Shown here: in pieces, positions 9,469-18,350 of the stretch
Numbering within the stretch: position 1 is the first letter of the stretch
How the letters are laid out: every line of letters starts with the position of its first letter
Source: Paracoccaceae bacterium
Lineage (GTDB): Bacteria; Pseudomonadota; Alphaproteobacteria; Rhodobacterales; Rhodobacteraceae
NCBI GenBank assembly: GCA_006226775.1
Contig: SBGD01000027.1
Location: 1-45,814, forward strand
Direction of reading: 5' to 3'
Length of the DNA: 45,814 nt
Position numbers and translations under genes: made by a program
The notes under the pieces: generated by a model
Databases searched by the model: none
What the model saw: only the letters and a program-made list of their open reading frames with translations
Told to the model about the DNA's origin: nothing

Positions 9469-9824
9469 TCCATGGCCCCTTTCTTCCACTCGTAGGCAAA
9501 GCCGAGGGTCAGGATCGCAAGAAAGACCATCATCGACCAGAAGCCCACCATCGACACGTCCCTGAAGGCCACCGCCCAGGGAAACAGGAAGGCGATCTCG
9601 AGGTCGAAGATGATGAACAGGATCGACACCAGGTAGAACCGGACATCGAACTTCATCCGCGCATCGTCGAAGGCGTTGAACCCGCATTCATAGGCCGAGA
9701 CCTTTTCCGGGTCCGGGTTGCGGACCGCAAGGACGACGGCGGCGAGGATGAGGACGATACCAAGTCCGATGGCGACGGCGAGAAAGACGAGAATGGGCAG
9801 ATATTCCCTGAGCATCTCTTCCAC
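9459..9824 (-). CDS. nuoA: NADH-quinone oxidoreductase subunit A
   Basis: Small membrane-arm subunit of complex I with three hydrophobic helices: about residues 9-35, 62-85 and 92-110. The diagnostic loop [22 protein letters not shown] lies between the first two. It is 121 residues. Translation probably starts at a GTG at 9824, since AGGAG lies 8 bases upstream; the next ATG (9815) is too far from it. It is the first gene of the operon. Confidence 0.97.
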   Translation of the reverse strand: MEEMLREYLPILVFLAVAIGLGIVLILAAVVLAVRNPDPEKVSAYECGFNAFDDARMKFDVRFYLVSILFIIFDLEIAFLFPWAVAFRDVSMVGFWSMMVFLAILTLGFAYEWKKGAMEWQ

Positions 9825-9889
9825 GGGGCAGGCTCCTTTCCGGCACGCTCGGGACGCATGCTCTGAGTTGGCTCGCTTGGTATGCTCAG

Positions 9890-9938
9890 GGTTTAGCGCT
9901 GCACCGCAGGGGGGTCAATGGAGGGCGCGAATATTCGC
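9890..9938 (-). promoter_or_regulatory. Putative nuo operon promoter with upstream palindrome
   Basis: On the minus strand TTGACC (9913-9918) and TAAACC (9890-9895) are separated by 17 bases, a plausible -35/-10 pair about 65 bp upstream of nuoA; the -10 match is weak. Directly upstream is a perfect 12-bp palindrome, GCGAATATTCGC (9927-9938), suited to a dimeric regulator. The rest of 9825-10109 shows an AT-rich stretch at 9950-9990 and no convincing gene. Confidence 0.4.
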
Positions 9939-10109
9939 CATCGTGAATGCAACAGAATACCTGTTTAATATCAATGGCATTTACATCTTTTGCGCGTCCT
10001 GCGGCGTTTCGTGGTCTGCACTTGGGGCCGGCGCGTTCCGGGGCGGGGCGACTCTGCGCTACCATACCGGAACCGGGGCAGTTACCCAATCGAAACGCTC
10101 GGATAGCGC

Positions 10110-10889
10110 TCAGATCCAGCCCGGCTTGCGCTTGTCGAAAAAGGCACCGATGCCTTCCTGCGCCTCGGCGCTGTCCCAGCGCGCGGCCAGGGCATCGATG
10201 GCCAGGTCCATCTCGGCCTGCGGCACGGCGCCGCCCAGCGCCCGGATCAGCGCCTTGGCCTCGGCCACGGCGCCCGGCGCGCAGGCGAGATAGGGCGCAA
10301 CCTCGGCCTCGACCGCGGCGTCCAGCTCGGCTTCGGCCACGCTGCGGCCCACCAGCCCCAGCGCCACCGCCTCTGCCGTGTCAAAGAGCCGCGCCGACAT
10401 GAAGACCCGCCGCGCCCGGGCCGGGCCCATGCGGCGCAGCACGAAGGGGCCGATATTGGCGGGAATCAGCCCCAGCCGGGTCTCGGTAAAGCCGAAGCGC
10501 GCGCCCTCGACCGCCACCACCGCATCGCAGACCGCCATCAGCCCCATGCCGCCGCCAAAGGCATTGCCCTGCACCCGCCCGATCAGCGGTTTCGGCAGCG
10601 TATCGAGCGCCTGCAGCATCGCCGCCAGCTTCGCGCTTTCGCGCCGCCGCGTGGCGCTGTCCATCTCGAACTGCGCGCGCATCCAGGCGAGATCGCCGCC
10701 GGCGCAGAAGGTCTTGCCCTCGGCGGCCAGCACCACCACCCGCACCGCGTCATCACCGCCCAGCGCGTTCGCCGCGGCGACCAGTTCCTCCAGTATCCGG
10801 GCGGACATGGCATTGTGCTTGTCGGCCCGCGCCAGCCAGAGCGTCGCCACGCCGCGCGCGTCGGTGTCCACCTTCAAGGTCTCGTACAT
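10110..10889 (-). CDS. liuC: Enoyl-CoA hydratase/isomerase family protein, probable methylglutaconyl-CoA hydratase
   Basis: Crotonase-fold enzyme of 259 residues. In the leucine pathway it hydrates 3-methylglutaconyl-CoA to HMG-CoA; this assignment rests on operon context, because the crotonase fold alone does not define the substrate. Visible signatures are [10 protein letters not shown] (first oxyanion-hole block) and [21 protein letters not shown] with the second Gly-rich block, then [19 protein letters not shown]. The ATG at 10889 is preceded by AGGAGG at 6 bases; a longer frame from 10943 would run through palindromic DNA. It is the last gene of the liu operon. Confidence 0.9.
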   Translation of the reverse strand: MYETLKVDTDARGVATLWLARADKHNAMSARILEELVAAANALGGDDAVRVVVLAAEGKTFCAGGDLAWMRAQFEMDSATRRRESAKLAAMLQALDTLPKPLIGRVQGNAFGGGMGLMAVCDAVVAVEGARFGFTETRLGLIPANIGPFVLRRMGPARARRVFMSARLFDTAEAVALGLVGRSVAEAELDAAVEAEVAPYLACAPGAVAEAKALIRALGGAVPQAEMDLAIDALAARWDSAEAQEGIGAFFDKRKPGWI

Positions 10890-10910
10890 GCGATCGCCTC
10901 CTGTCGCCGC

Positions 10911-10956
10911 GCAAATTCCATCGATGGAATTTGCAAAAATCATCGATGATTTTTGC
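10911..10956. repeat. Two adjoining perfect 24-bp palindromes
   Basis: Palindrome one occupies 10911-10934 (half GCAAATTCCATC plus its exact complement). Palindrome two occupies 10933-10956 (half GCAAAAATCATC plus its exact complement). They share the GC at 10933-10934 and the same core CATCGATG. The second contains the stop codon of the HMG-CoA lyase gene; the first lies just before the crotonase ribosome binding site. In RNA each would form a 12-bp helix that could affect downstream translation or message stability. Confidence 0.9.
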
Positions 10957-11812
10957 CCCCGCGCATCGCTCGCGCCATATCCGCGGCCTCGGCAATCACC
11001 GCCTCGTCCAACCCGCAGTCATACCCCAGCGCGGCCAGCTTGCGCGTCACGGCCTCGGTCGCCACGTTGCCCGCGGCCCCCGGCGCATAGGGACACCCGC
11101 CCAGGCCGCCCACCGCCGCATCGAAGACCCGCAGGCCAAGCTCGAGCGAGACCTCGATATTCTCCAGCGCCCGGCCTGCGGTATCATGGTAGTGCCCGGC
11201 CAGCATCGCCACCGGCACCACCTCCCCCACCGCGTCCAGCATCGCCGCGATCGCCTCGGGCCGGCCTTGCCCGATGGTATCGCCCAGCGAGATCTCGTAG
11301 CAGCCCATGTCGCGCAGCGCGCCGGCGACCCGTGCCACCTGGTCCGGCGCCACCAGCCCATTGTAGGGGCATTCCACCACGCAGGAGACATAGCCCCGCA
11401 CCGGCACCCCGGCCGCCTTCGCGGCGGCGGCCACCGGCGCGAAACGCTCCAGGCTCTCGGCGATGGTGGCGTTGATATTGGCCTTGGAGAACCCTTCCGA
11501 GGCCGACCCGAAGATCGCCACCTCGTCGGCCTTGGCCGCCAGCGCGCCTTCCAGCCCGCGCAGGTTGGGCGTCAGCGCCGCATAGGAGACCCCGGGCGCG
11601 CGGGCGATCCCCGCCAGCACCTGCGCCGAATCCGCCATCTGCGGCACCCATTTCGGGCTGACGAAACTCGCCACCTCGATCCGTCGAAACCCGGCACCAC
11701 TGAGCAGATCGACCAGCGCGATCTTCTCGGCGGTGGGGATTTGGCGTTTCTCGTTCTGCAACCCGTCGCGCGGGCCGACCTCGAAAATCTCGACTCTGTC
11801 GCCCATGGTCAT
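10940..11812 (-). CDS. liuE: Hydroxymethylglutaryl-CoA lyase
   Basis: Cleaves HMG-CoA to acetyl-CoA and acetoacetate, the last step of leucine degradation. It is 290 residues with a TIM-barrel pattern. Catalytic Arg/Asp are in EVGPRDGLQNE (residues 11-21), metal-ligand histidines are His207 and His209 in HYHDT, and the active-site loop is GGLGGCPYAPGAAGN with Cys240. The start ATG at 11812 overlaps the preceding GST stop (ATGA). The stop codon lies inside a palindromic element. Confidence 0.96.
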   Translation of the reverse strand: MTMGDRVEIFEVGPRDGLQNEKRQIPTAEKIALVDLLSGAGFRRIEVASFVSPKWVPQMADSAQVLAGIARAPGVSYAALTPNLRGLEGALAAKADEVAIFGSASEGFSKANINATIAESLERFAPVAAAAKAAGVPVRGYVSCVVECPYNGLVAPDQVARVAGALRDMGCYEISLGDTIGQGRPEAIAAMLDAVGEVVPVAMLAGHYHDTAGRALENIEVSLELGLRVFDAAVGGLGGCPYAPGAAGNVATEAVTRKLAALGYDCGLDEAVIAEAADMARAMRGGKNHR

Positions 11813-12465
11813 GCCTCCGGCACAGGATAGAAATCCTGCGCATAAATGTCCTGTTCGCCATCCCGCGCCTTGGCCCGCTGGTAGCCGGGCCGCGCCTTGA
11901 GCCGGTCCCGATAGGCGGTGAGGCGGGGAAATTCCTCGAACCGCACGTAATAGCGCGCCAGCTCGAAACCATAGGCGAACATGATGTCCGCCGCGGAAAA
12001 CCCGGTCGGCAGAAGGCAGTCGCCCTCCATCCGCCGCTCGATCGCGCCCAGCGCCGCGCGCAGCCGCGCGGTCAGCAGCTTGATCACCACCGGCGAGGGT
12101 TCAGCCGGGTCGCGCAGGAAAACCCGGTTGAGGTTGAGGTTCTCGACCAGGCAGCCCACGGTCTCGGAATAGGCCAGCATCTCGAGGTAGAGCGCCCGCG
12201 TCTGCGCCCCGGGGCCGGGCTGCAATGCCGGCTCGGGGTGGCGCTCGCAGAGCAGTTGCACGATTGCCCCGCTCTCGAACAGCACCTCGCCGTGGTAGTC
12301 CAGCACCGGCACCCGCCCCGCCGGCGAGAGCGCCAGGAACTCAGGCGTGCGCATCGAGCCGTCGCGGATCGAGTAATAGGCGACCTCAAAGTCCAGCCCC
12401 AGTTCCTCGAGCAGCCAGATCACCCGCAAGGACCGGCCCAGCGGCACGTGGTGCAGGCGGATCAC
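11809..12465 (-). CDS. Glutathione S-transferase family protein
   Basis: A 218-residue protein with an N-terminal thioredoxin-like half (RLHHVPLGRSLRVIWLLEELG, then GRVPVLDYHG and LFESGAIVQLL, the glutathione-binding cis-Pro and ESxAI blocks). The C-terminal helical domain includes GFSAADIMFAYG. It starts at a GTG (12465) that overlaps the mccA stop as GTGA; no nearer ATG keeps the conserved N-terminus. Cytoplasmic. Its place between mccA and HMG-CoA lyase suggests a role in leucine or thioester metabolism or electrophile handling, but the substrate cannot be read from sequence. Confidence 0.88.
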   Translation of the reverse strand: MIRLHHVPLGRSLRVIWLLEELGLDFEVAYYSIRDGSMRTPEFLALSPAGRVPVLDYHGEVLFESGAIVQLLCERHPEPALQPGPGAQTRALYLEMLAYSETVGCLVENLNLNRVFLRDPAEPSPVVIKLLTARLRAALGAIERRMEGDCLLPTGFSAADIMFAYGFELARYYVRFEEFPRLTAYRDRLKARPGYQRAKARDGEQDIYAQDFYPVPEA

Positions 12466-14405
12466 GCGGCGTCCTCGGCCTTGTCTTCCAGCCGGATCAG
12501 CGCCGCCCCGGCCTCGACCTGGGCGCCGACCGCAACCAGCACCTCGGCCACTACCCCGTCGCGCGGGGCGGTCAGCGAATGCTCCATCTTCATCGCCTCG
12601 AGCACCGCCAGCCTTTCGCCCAAAGCCACCTGCTGGCCCACGGTGACCTCGACCTTCTGCACCAGCCCCGGCATCGGCGCCTCGATCACCGACGCGTCCG
12701 AGCCCGCCTCCGCCGCGCGGTCCAGCGCCGGGATCACCCGGTAGGCGCGGCCGTGATCGGCGAATACCGTCACCACGTCGCCCGCCACCGCGAAGGGCCA
12801 GGCGCGGACGCCGTCCAGCGTCCAGCCGCCGGGCCCGCGCAGCGCCTCGACCGTGATCCCGTCGCAGTCCACCAGGCAATCGCCCGGCCCCCGCACCAAT
12901 AGCCGCAGCGCGTGGCGCGTCTCGCCCTCGTCCAGCACCATGACCCGCGCCAGCGGCTGCCAGAGGTGAAAGCCCACCTGCCAGTCGTCGCTGTCCCAGA
13001 GCCCCGCCTCGACCAGCGCCGCCTGCGCCAGCGCCTGGCGGTTGGCCTCGGGCACCGCGGTCAGCGCCGCGATCTCGCGCCCGATCAACCCGGTGTCGAC
13101 CTCGCCGCGGCCAAAACCCTCATGCGCCGCCAACGCGCCCAGAAAGGCCAGGTTGGTCACCGACCCGGCCACTTCGGTCCGCGCCAGCGCCTGCCGCAGC
13201 CGCTTCAGCGCGATCTCGCGGGTCGGCCCATGGGTGATGAGCTTGGCGATCATCGGATCGTACCAGGGCGAGATCTCGTCGCCCGAGCGCACCCCGGTAT
13301 CGGCCCTTGCGCCTTCGGGAAAGGCCAGGTGCGTCAGCGTGCCGGTCGCGGGCAGGAACCCCGCGGGCACGTCCTCGGCATAGAGCCGCGCCTCGAAGGC
13401 ATGGCCATTGATCCGCAACTCCTCCTGCCGGGTCTCCAGCGGCTCGCCCGCCGCCACCCGCAACTGCCATTCCACCAGGTCGACGCCGGTGATGGCCTCG
13501 GTGACGGGATGTTCCACCTGCAACCGCGTGTTCATCTCCATGAACCAGAAGCCATCGGGGCGGAGCCCCTCCGAGCCGTCGACGATGAATTCCACCGTCC
13601 CCGCCCCGCTATAGCCGATCGCCTCCGCCGCGCGCACCGCCGCATTCCCCATGGCGGCGCGCATCTCCTCCGTCATGCCGGGCGCGGGCGCCTCCTCGAT
13701 CACCTTCTGATGGCGCCGCTGCAGCGAACAATCGCGCTCGAAGAGATGCACCGCCCGCGTGCCATCGCCAAAGACCTGCACCTCGATATGCCGCGGCTTG
13801 GAGACGAATTTCTCGACCAGCACCGCATCATTGCCAAAGGCGGTCCGCGCCTCGGCCCGCGCACTCTCCAGCGCCCGCTCGAACTCCGCAGGCTGCTCGA
13901 CCAGCCGCATTCCCTTGCCGCCGCCGCCCGCGACGGCCTTGATCAGCACCGGATAGCCGATCTCCCCGGCCCGCGCCGCCAGCCCCTCCTGATCGGCGCC
14001 GTGATAGCCCGGCACCACCGGCACCCCGGCCTCCTCCATCAGCTTCTTGGCGGCATCCTTCAGCCCCATCGCCCGGATCGCCCGCGCCGATGGCCCGATG
14101 AACACCAGCCCCGCGGCCTCCACCGCCTCGACAAACTCCGGGTTCTCGGACAGGAACCCGTACCCCGGATGGATCGCCTGCGCGCCGGTCGCCAGCGCCA
14201 CCTCGATGATGCGCCCGCCCTTGAGATAGCTGTCGGCCACCGCCGGCCCGCCGATGCAATGCGCCACATCGGCCATCGCCACATGCGCCGCGCCGGCATC
14301 CGCCTGCGAATAGACCGCCACGCAGCGCACCCCCAGCGCCTGCGCCGTCTTCATCACCCGACAGGCAATCTCGCCCCGGTTGGCAATCAGGATCGTGTCA
14401 AACAT
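12462..14405 (-). CDS. liuD: Methylcrotonyl-CoA carboxylase, biotin-containing (alpha) subunit
   Basis: Carries biotin carboxylase and biotin carrier activities. With the mccB product it converts 3-methylcrotonyl-CoA to 3-methylglutaconyl-CoA. It is 647 residues: the biotin carboxylase domain begins MFDTILIANRGEIACRV, the ATP-grasp loop is AVAGGGGKGMR, catalytic FMEMNTRLQVEHPVTE lies in the middle, and the C-terminal biotinyl domain has EAMKMEH with biotin-accepting Lys606. Alpha subunits of propionyl-CoA or acetyl-CoA carboxylases are similar; the liu context supports methylcrotonyl-CoA. The gene symbol mccA is also used. Confidence 0.95.
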   Translation of the reverse strand: MFDTILIANRGEIACRVMKTAQALGVRCVAVYSQADAGAAHVAMADVAHCIGGPAVADSYLKGGRIIEVALATGAQAIHPGYGFLSENPEFVEAVEAAGLVFIGPSARAIRAMGLKDAAKKLMEEAGVPVVPGYHGADQEGLAARAGEIGYPVLIKAVAGGGGKGMRLVEQPAEFERALESARAEARTAFGNDAVLVEKFVSKPRHIEVQVFGDGTRAVHLFERDCSLQRRHQKVIEEAPAPGMTEEMRAAMGNAAVRAAEAIGYSGAGTVEFIVDGSEGLRPDGFWFMEMNTRLQVEHPVTEAITGVDLVEWQLRVAAGEPLETRQEELRINGHAFEARLYAEDVPAGFLPATGTLTHLAFPEGARADTGVRSGDEISPWYDPMIAKLITHGPTREIALKRLRQALARTEVAGSVTNLAFLGALAAHEGFGRGEVDTGLIGREIAALTAVPEANRQALAQAALVEAGLWDSDDWQVGFHLWQPLARVMVLDEGETRHALRLLVRGPGDCLVDCDGITVEALRGPGGWTLDGVRAWPFAVAGDVVTVFADHGRAYRVIPALDRAAEAGSDASVIEAPMPGLVQKVEVTVGQQVALGERLAVLEAMKMEHSLTAPRDGVVAEVLVAVGAQVEAGAALIRLEDKAEDAA

Positions 14406-14423
14406 CTCATTTCTCTCCCATTC

Positions 14424-14490
14424 CCCCCGGCTTCATCTTGCCGGACAAACTCCGGGGGAGTCGCCAGGGGCGACGGGGGCAGAGCCCCCA
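14424..14490. repeat. Cluster of three hairpins between mccB and mccA
   Basis: In the 87-bp gap between the two carboxylase genes three inverted repeats follow each other. They are CCCCCGG/CCGGGGG arms flanking CTTCATCTTGCC, then GTCGCC(AGG)GGCGAC at 14460-14474, then GGGGGC(AGA)GCCCCC at 14475-14489. The segment GGCTTCATCTTGCC with a following AAACTC recurs downstream of moaA (about 30020-30045). It is therefore probably a dispersed intergenic repeat rather than a gene-specific signal. It may attenuate or stabilise the transcript. Confidence 0.75.
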
Positions 14491-14492
14491 GA

Positions 14493-16121
14493 TTACATCC
14501 GGAACACGCCGAACCGCGTGTCTTCAATGGGCGCGTTCAAGGCCGCGGCCAGGCTCAGCGCCAGCACCTCGCGCGACTTGCGCGGATCGATGATGCCGTC
14601 GTCCCAGAGCCGGGCGCTGGCATAGAGCGGATGCGCCTGCTCCTCGAACATCTCCAGCGTCGGCTGCTTGAAGGCGGCCTCTTCCTCCGCGCTCCAGGTT
14701 CCGCCCGCGCGCTCGATGGCGTCGCGGCGCACCGTGGCCAGCACCCCCGCCGCCTGCGGCCCGCCCATCACGCTGATTCGGCTGTTGGGCCAGGTCCAGA
14801 GGAACCGCGGCTGATAGGCCCGCCCCGCCATGCCGTAGTTGCCTGCGCCGAAAGAGCCGCCCACCAGCATGGTGATCTTCGGCACCGAGGTCGTCGCCAC
14901 CGCCGTCACCATCTTGGCGCCGTGCCGGGCAATGCCCTCGTTCTCGTACTTCCGCCCCACCATGAAGCCGGTGATGTTCTGCAGGAAGACCAGCGGGATC
15001 TTGCGCTGCGAGCACAATTCGACGAAATGCGCGCCCTTCTGCGCGGCCTCGGAAAACAACACGCCATTGTTGGCAATGATCCCCACATGCGCGCCCATGA
15101 CCTCGGCAAAGCCGGTCACCAGCGTCTCGCCGAAGCGCGGCTTGAACTCGTCGAAACGCGAGCCATCCACCAGCCGCGCAATCACCTCGCGGATGTCATA
15201 GGGCGTGCGCAGGTCCGCCGGCACCACGTCGAAGATCTCGTCGGGATCATAGGCCGGATCTTCCCCACCCCGTAGGGTGTGCGCTTCGCGCGCACCGCCC
15301 AGGGCCCCCACCGCACCGGACGGCCCCAAAGACCCAACCGCCCGCCGCGCCAGCGCCAACGCATGGCTGTCATCCTCCGCCAGGTAATCCGCCACCCCCG
15401 AGAGCCGTGTATGCACATCGCCCCCGCCCAGGTCCTCCGCCGTCACCACCTCGCCGGTCGCCGCCTTGACCAACGGCGGGCCGGCGAGGAAGATCGTCCC
15501 CTGCTCGCGCACGATGATGGTCACGTCGGACATGGCAGGCACGTAGGCCCCGCCCGCGGTACAGGACCCCATGACCACGGCGATCTGGGCAATTCCCTTG
15601 GCGCTCATCCGCGCCTGGTTGTAGAAGATCCGCCCGAAATGGTCGCGGTCGGGAAAGACCTCGTCCTGGTTGGGCAGGTTGGCGCCGCCGGAATCCACCA
15701 GGTAGATGCAGGGCAGATGGTTCTCCTCGGCGATCTCCTGGGCGCGCAGGTGCTTTTTCACCGACATCGGGTAATAGGTGCCGCCCTTCACCGTGGCGTC
15801 ATTGCAGACCACCATGACCTGCCGCCCCATGACCGTGCCGATGCCGGCAATCACGCCGGCGGCCGGGGCCGCACCGTCATACATGCCATGCGCCGCCGTG
15901 GCGCCCACCTCCAGGAAGGGCGAGCCCGGATCGAGCAGGTTGGCCACCCGGTCGCGCGGCAGCATCTTGCCACGGTCGAGATGCCGGGCGCGGGCCTTCT
16001 CGCCGCCGCCCGCCGCGGCCTGTTCGGCGGCCTCGCGCACCAGGCGCAGCGCCTCGAGATGGCCCGCGCGATTGGCCTTGGCCCCGTCCGATCCCGCCAC
16101 CAGAGTAGATTTCAGTTTCAT
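14493..16121 (-). CDS. liuB: Methylcrotonyl-CoA carboxylase, carboxyltransferase (beta) subunit
   Basis: Transfers CO2 from biotin to methylcrotonyl-CoA. It is 542 residues with the two crotonase-like halves of the carboxyltransferase family: an N-terminal half with [19 protein letters not shown] and [16 protein letters not shown], and a C-terminal half with [18 protein letters not shown] and [19 protein letters not shown]. The [11 protein letters not shown] stretch is typical of methylcrotonyl- and geranyl-type enzymes rather than propionyl-CoA enzymes. The ATG at 16121 (MKLKST) is chosen; the frame extending to 16406 has no similarity. The symbol mccB is also used. Confidence 0.95.
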   Translation of the reverse strand: MKLKSTLVAGSDGAKANRAGHLEALRLVREAAEQAAAGGGEKARARHLDRGKMLPRDRVANLLDPGSPFLEVGATAAHGMYDGAAPAAGVIAGIGTVMGRQVMVVCNDATVKGGTYYPMSVKKHLRAQEIAEENHLPCIYLVDSGGANLPNQDEVFPDRDHFGRIFYNQARMSAKGIAQIAVVMGSCTAGGAYVPAMSDVTIIVREQGTIFLAGPPLVKAATGEVVTAEDLGGGDVHTRLSGVADYLAEDDSHALALARRAVGSLGPSGAVGALGGAREAHTLRGGEDPAYDPDEIFDVVPADLRTPYDIREVIARLVDGSRFDEFKPRFGETLVTGFAEVMGAHVGIIANNGVLFSEAAQKGAHFVELCSQRKIPLVFLQNITGFMVGRKYENEGIARHGAKMVTAVATTSVPKITMLVGGSFGAGNYGMAGRAYQPRFLWTWPNSRISVMGGPQAAGVLATVRRDAIERAGGTWSAEEEAAFKQPTLEMFEEQAHPLYASARLWDDGIIDPRKSREVLALSLAAALNAPIEDTRFGVFRM

Positions 16122-16188
16122 GTCGCTTGCCTCCTGCGCGCCGTGGCGCAGCCCCTGTTGTCGTGTTGCGCTCTTGCCGCCTGCCCTG

Positions 16189-16788
16189 TCATGGTCCGGG
16201 CCGTGTCCGCGGCCGGACCGGCGGCGGCCGATGCGCCCAGCCCGCCGCCCGCGCGGTTTTCGCCACCCCGAGGTAGCGCGCCACCTGCCAGGCCAGCACC
16301 GCATCCTGCAACCGATTGTTGGCCTCGCGGGCCTCGCACCAGGTGCGGAGCGGATCCTCGGCCCCCGCACAGTCCGGCCCCGCCGAGATGCCCCGCGCCA
16401 GGGCATGGGCCCGGGTGTAGAGGTTCTTGGCCAGGGGCGGATCGGTCGCCGCCACCGCGGCCGGGTCGGGCAGATCGGCGATCACCCTTTCGCGCAGCGC
16501 CACCTGTTCCGCCACCAGCGCCTGCTGACAGGCGATCGGCGCCTCGGACCGGTCGCAGCGGGTGATCGCGACCGTGCCGCAATATTCGACGCCCAGCACC
16601 TCCCAGAGATGGAAATCCGCCGCCTCCAGCGCACGGCTGCGATGCACCGCGAGGCTCCATTCGTAGCGGTCGGCCTCGATGTCGATGCAGGTCTGGAACG
16701 CCGGCAGATCCGCGTCCTGCGCCAGCGCCGCCGTCGCGCCCAGGCCGCCCAGCCCGCCCAGCGCAAGGGTTGCGGCCCGCCTAAGCAT
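16189..16788 (-). CDS. Exported cysteine-containing protein of unknown function in liu operon
   Basis: A 199-residue protein with a signal peptide ([24 protein letters not shown]). The mature domain has six Cys (34, 70, 78, 87, 140, 151), which suggests three disulfides in the periplasm. The spacing of Cys and helices loosely recalls LprI-type lysozyme-inhibitor domains, but I cannot confirm that. Its ATG overlaps the acyl-CoA synthetase gene by 8 bp, so it is co-translated with catabolic enzymes although it appears exported. The last 15 residues are a Pro/Arg-rich tail. Confidence 0.75.
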   Translation of the reverse strand: MLRRAATLALGGLGGLGATAALAQDADLPAFQTCIDIEADRYEWSLAVHRSRALEAADFHLWEVLGVEYCGTVAITRCDRSEAPIACQQALVAEQVALRERVIADLPDPAAVAATDPPLAKNLYTRAHALARGISAGPDCAGAEDPLRTWCEAREANNRLQDAVLAWQVARYLGVAKTARAAGWAHRPPPVRPRTRPGP

Positions 16789-18349
16789 CGCCCACCTCCG
16801 CCGCGGCGCGGGCCTTGAGGTCCTTGCGGATCACCTTGCCCGTCACCGTCATCGGCAGGTTGTCCACAAAGGCGATTTCCCTTGGGTAGGAATAGCTTGC
16901 AAGCCGCTCCTTGACCCATGCCTGAAGATCTTCCGCCGCGACCCCGGCCCCCGGTTTCAGCACCACGTAGGCCTTGACGATCTCGTGGCGGATCGCATCG
17001 GGCTTGCCGACCACACCCACCGTCGCCACCGCCGGATGGGTCAGCAGGCAATCCTCGATCTCGCCCGGCCCGATGCGGTAGCCGCCCGAGGAGATCACGT
17101 CATCCTCGCGCCCGACGAAGCGCAGGTAGCTGCCCTTGTCGTGCAGATCCGCGGGTTCGCCCGAGGGCGCCACCATCACCCCCCGGTCGCCGGTCAGCAT
17201 CCAGTCGCCGCGGAATTTCTCGGCCGTGGCCTGCGGATTGTTCCAATAGCCCAGCATCATCGAGGCCGCGCCCTTGCGGACCGCGATGTCGCCCTCGCCC
17301 TCGCAGGGCGCGCCGCCCGGGCCGATCACCGCCACCTCGAAGCCGGGCGCCGGCCTGCCGATGACACCCGGCAACGGGGGAAAGAGGCTCCCGCAGGAGG
17401 ACACCATCATGTTGCACTCGGTCTGGCCGTAGAATTCGTTGATCGTCAGCCCGAAGGCCGCGCGCCCCCAGGCCAGCATCTCGGCGCCCAAGGGCTCGCC
17501 GCCCGAGGCGACGCTGCGCAGCCCAGGCACCGCCACATCCGCCGCCTTGAGCATCCGCAGCGCGGTGGGCGGAAAGAACACGTTGCGCACCGAACCCTCG
17601 TGGCAGATGCGCAGACACTCTTCCGGCGTGAACTTCGCCATCCGGCAGGCCACCACCGGCACGCCCAGCGCCAGGCCGGGCATCAGCACGTCGAAGAGCC
17701 CGCCGATCCAGGCCCAGTCCGCAGGCGTCCAGAGCCGGTCGAACTCCTGACCCAGAAAGTCGTGGCTCATCTCCACCCCCGGCAGATGGCCGGTCAGCAC
17801 CCGGTGACCATGCAGCGCGCCCTTTGGCTTGCCCGTGGTGCCCGAGGTATAGATCAGCACCGCCGGATCCTCCGGCCCGGTCTCGACGCTCTCGACCGGG
17901 CCCTGGTTGGGCAGGGCGTCGGGGATCACCGGCTCGGCCAGATCGCCCAGGAGGGCCGCCCCCTCGGCATCGGTCACCGCAAGGCCAAGCCCGGCATCGC
18001 CGATCCGGCTGGCCAGGGCGTCGTGCTTGAAGAGCTTGAACAAGGGCACTGAAATCGCGCCGATTTTCCAGATCGCCAGATGCGCCGCCGCGCACCAGGG
18101 ATGCTGGCCCAGAAGCACGCCCACCCGGTCGCCGCGGCCCACCCGGGCGCCCAGATGCGCCGCCAGCCGGTCCACCATGACGCGCAATTCGCCGTAAGTG
18201 ACCTCGCGCCGCTCCGTGCCGGAAAGATCGAGGATCGCCAGCCGCTGCGCGGGCTGCGCCAGCGCCTGGTCGGCCATGTTCAGAACCGGCGTCAGGTTCC
18301 AGCGGAAACCGTCGCGCAGGGCCTCGTATGTCGGCGCCAGGGTCAGCAT
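16781..18349 (-). CDS. AMP-forming acyl-CoA synthetase
   Basis: A 522-residue member of the ANL adenylate-forming family. It would activate a carboxylic acid to its CoA thioester; the liu context makes isovalerate, methylcrotonate or acetoacetate plausible substrates, which is inference. Signature motifs are the P-loop-like YTSGTTGKPKGALHGH (about residues 178-193), NEFYGQTECN, the hinge LTGDRG, GREDDVISSGGYRIGPGEIE, and the C-terminal catalytic Lys in MTVTGKVIRKDL. The ATG at 18349 lies 1 bp after the preceding stop. Confidence 0.92.
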   Translation of the reverse strand: MLTLAPTYEALRDGFRWNLTPVLNMADQALAQPAQRLAILDLSGTERREVTYGELRVMVDRLAAHLGARVGRGDRVGVLLGQHPWCAAAHLAIWKIGAISVPLFKLFKHDALASRIGDAGLGLAVTDAEGAALLGDLAEPVIPDALPNQGPVESVETGPEDPAVLIYTSGTTGKPKGALHGHRVLTGHLPGVEMSHDFLGQEFDRLWTPADWAWIGGLFDVLMPGLALGVPVVACRMAKFTPEECLRICHEGSVRNVFFPPTALRMLKAADVAVPGLRSVASGGEPLGAEMLAWGRAAFGLTINEFYGQTECNMMVSSCGSLFPPLPGVIGRPAPGFEVAVIGPGGAPCEGEGDIAVRKGAASMMLGYWNNPQATAEKFRGDWMLTGDRGVMVAPSGEPADLHDKGSYLRFVGREDDVISSGGYRIGPGEIEDCLLTHPAVATVGVVGKPDAIRHEIVKAYVVLKPGAGVAAEDLQAWVKERLASYSYPREIAFVDNLPMTVTGKVIRKDLKARAAAEVGDA

Positions 18350-18350
18350 G

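Noticed and set aside
9886-10089. 67-codon minus-strand ORF in the nuo promoter region
   Set aside because: No ribosome binding site, spans the putative -35/-10 and palindrome, and the product has no recognisable feature.
12912-15275. Very long plus-strand ORF (787 codons) across mccA and mccB
   Set aside because: Antisense shadow of two clearly recognisable carboxylase genes; it crosses their intergenic hairpins and shows only low-complexity Arg/His/Gly-rich sequence.
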